From NCBI GenBank assembly GCA_030524065.1, contig JAUNHF010000113.1, positions 1 to 6,236 of the forward strand: DNA of 6,236 bases, read 5' to 3'. The DNA comes from Deinococcus sp. GTDB lineage: Bacteria > Deinococcota > Deinococci > Deinococcales > Deinococcaceae. How positions within the stretch are numbered: the stretch's first letter is position 1; every line of letters starts with the position of its first letter. Shown piece by piece: positions 5,888-6,236 of this stretch. Under the pieces are notes generated by a model. That model did not search any database. It was not told the origin of the DNA and saw only the letters and a list, made by a program, of their open reading frames with translations. A program made the translations under genes and the position numbers.

Positions 5888-5902
5888 TATGCTATAAACA
5901 TA
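5888..5902 (+). promoter_or_regulatory. Extended -10 promoter with overlapping dyad, for the right-edge gene
   Basis: TGCTATAAA (5890-5898) is an extended -10 (TGn plus TATAAA, five of six). The -35 position at 17 bases reads TAGATT, a weak match, which is common with extended -10 promoters. The box is enclosed by TATG-N7-CATA, an exact short dyad that extends imperfectly to GATATG and CATAATC and could be a repressor site. The AT content here is much higher than in the rest of the window. It does not match the 17-base palindromic radiation/desiccation response motif of Deinococcus. Confidence 0.45.
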
Positions 5903-5905
5903 ATC

Positions 5906-5911
5906 AGGAGG
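5906..5911 (+). promoter_or_regulatory. Shine-Dalgarno AGGAGG of the right-edge gene
   Basis: A perfect AGGAGG lies eight bases before the ATG at 5920. It fixes that start codon and argues that the short open frame which follows is a real gene even though its end is outside the window. Confidence 0.85.
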
Positions 5912-5919
5912 CCAGAATT

Positions 5920-6236
5920 ATGCCCTACGCCGTGCAAGTGCTGGATGAAACCACCGCCCGCCCCGTGCCTACGCCCGCGCTGTTGCTGAACTTTGAGGAA
6001 GAAACCGTCACCGTGCGCGAACTGATTCGCCGCCGCGTGTACGAGGAATGCACCGAGTACAACGCCAGCCAGCGCACCGCTTTTCGTGGGCTGGTCACGC
6101 CTGAAGCCGCTGAAGTCGCGCTGAATGGGGTGCAGGTGGGCCAAGGCCCGCGCTTGGACTGGGAAAAGCAGTACGCCCGCGCCGCCGAAGCCTTTGCAAG
6201 AAACGGCCTGATTGTGCTGATTGGCGACGAGCAGGC
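5920..6236 (+). CDS. Unassigned protein, N-terminal 105 residues (3' end outside window)
   Basis: The frame from ATG 5920 stays open to the window edge (105 codons plus two bases) and is supported by AGGAGG, an extended -10 promoter and third-position GC bias like its neighbours. I do not recognise a named domain. The product is soluble and charged, with no signal peptide or membrane segment. It begins with a probable beta hairpin (MPYAVQVLDE, then ALLLNFEEETVTV), followed by a basic-acidic helix RELIRRRVYEECTEYN, a segment FRGLVTPEAAEVALNG, then LDWEKQYARAAEAFARNG and a hydrophobic strand LIVLIGDEQ. From memory, short uncharacterised proteins of this build occur beside large DUF4132 genes in several bacteria, but nothing in the window confirms it. 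The strong upstream terminator makes this the first gene of a new transcription unit, so its partners, if any, lie to the right. Confidence 0.85.
   Translation, partial: MPYAVQVLDETTARPVPTPALLLNFEEETVTVRELIRRRVYEECTEYNASQRTAFRGLVTPEAAEVALNGVQVGQGPRLDWEKQYARAAEAFARNGLIVLIGDEQ

Noticed and set aside
5881..5905. Possible Deinococcus radiation/desiccation response motif upstream of the right-edge gene
   Set aside because: Only a short TATG-N7-CATA dyad is present. The 17-base palindrome with a TCA/TGA core is not matched.
5875..6144. 89-codon minus-strand frame opposite the right-edge gene
   Set aside because: It is antisense to a frame with a promoter and AGGAGG, and it has no ribosome binding site or recognisable domain of its own.
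1..6236. Insertion sequences, tRNA or rRNA genes, CRISPR arrays, phage genes
   Set aside because: No transposase-like frame, terminal repeats, cloverleaf or regularly spaced repeats were found on reading either strand.

Overview
The window is GC-rich, compact bacterial chromosome with no mobile elements, RNA genes or CRISPR repeats visible. Several features point to Deinococcus or a close relative: a secreted DUF4384 protein of a type I associate with deinococci, a TPR-GGDEF-EAL signalling protein, and two genes whose -10 boxes (TANNNT) lie 6-7 bases before the start codon. That last layout gives the leaderless mRNAs known to be common in Deinococcus. The genus call is inference from these traits, not from a marker gene.

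Layout. (1) Positions 1-1604, plus strand: the 3' part of a cyclic-di-GMP enzyme with TPR-like helices, GGDEF and EAL domains. Both catalytic sites look intact and the GGDEF feedback (I) site has lost its arginine. (2) Positions 1694-2863, minus strand, convergent with the first: an acyl-CoA dehydrogenase closely resembling glutaryl-CoA dehydrogenase. (3) Positions 3020-3646, minus strand: a DedA/VTT-family membrane protein. (4) A divergent control region, 3647-3785, with two putative leaderless promoters, a G-quadruplex motif inside one promoter spacer, and a 7-base inverted repeat centred between the two promoters. (5) Positions 3786-4808, plus strand: a secreted protein with a PKD domain and a CAP/SCP domain. 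(6) Positions 4954-5799, plus strand: a secreted DUF4384 protein closed by a strong intrinsic terminator. (7) From 5920 to the window end, plus strand: the start of a gene with its own AT-rich promoter and strong ribosome binding site, encoding a protein I cannot assign.

The genes do not form one pathway. Genes 3, 5 and 6 all concern the cell envelope (membrane transport or lipid handling, and two exported proteins). Gene 1 is cytosolic signalling and gene 2 is lysine/tryptophan or aromatic catabolism. No complete multi-gene system is visible. The most open points are the unassigned gene at the right edge and the structured divergent promoter region.
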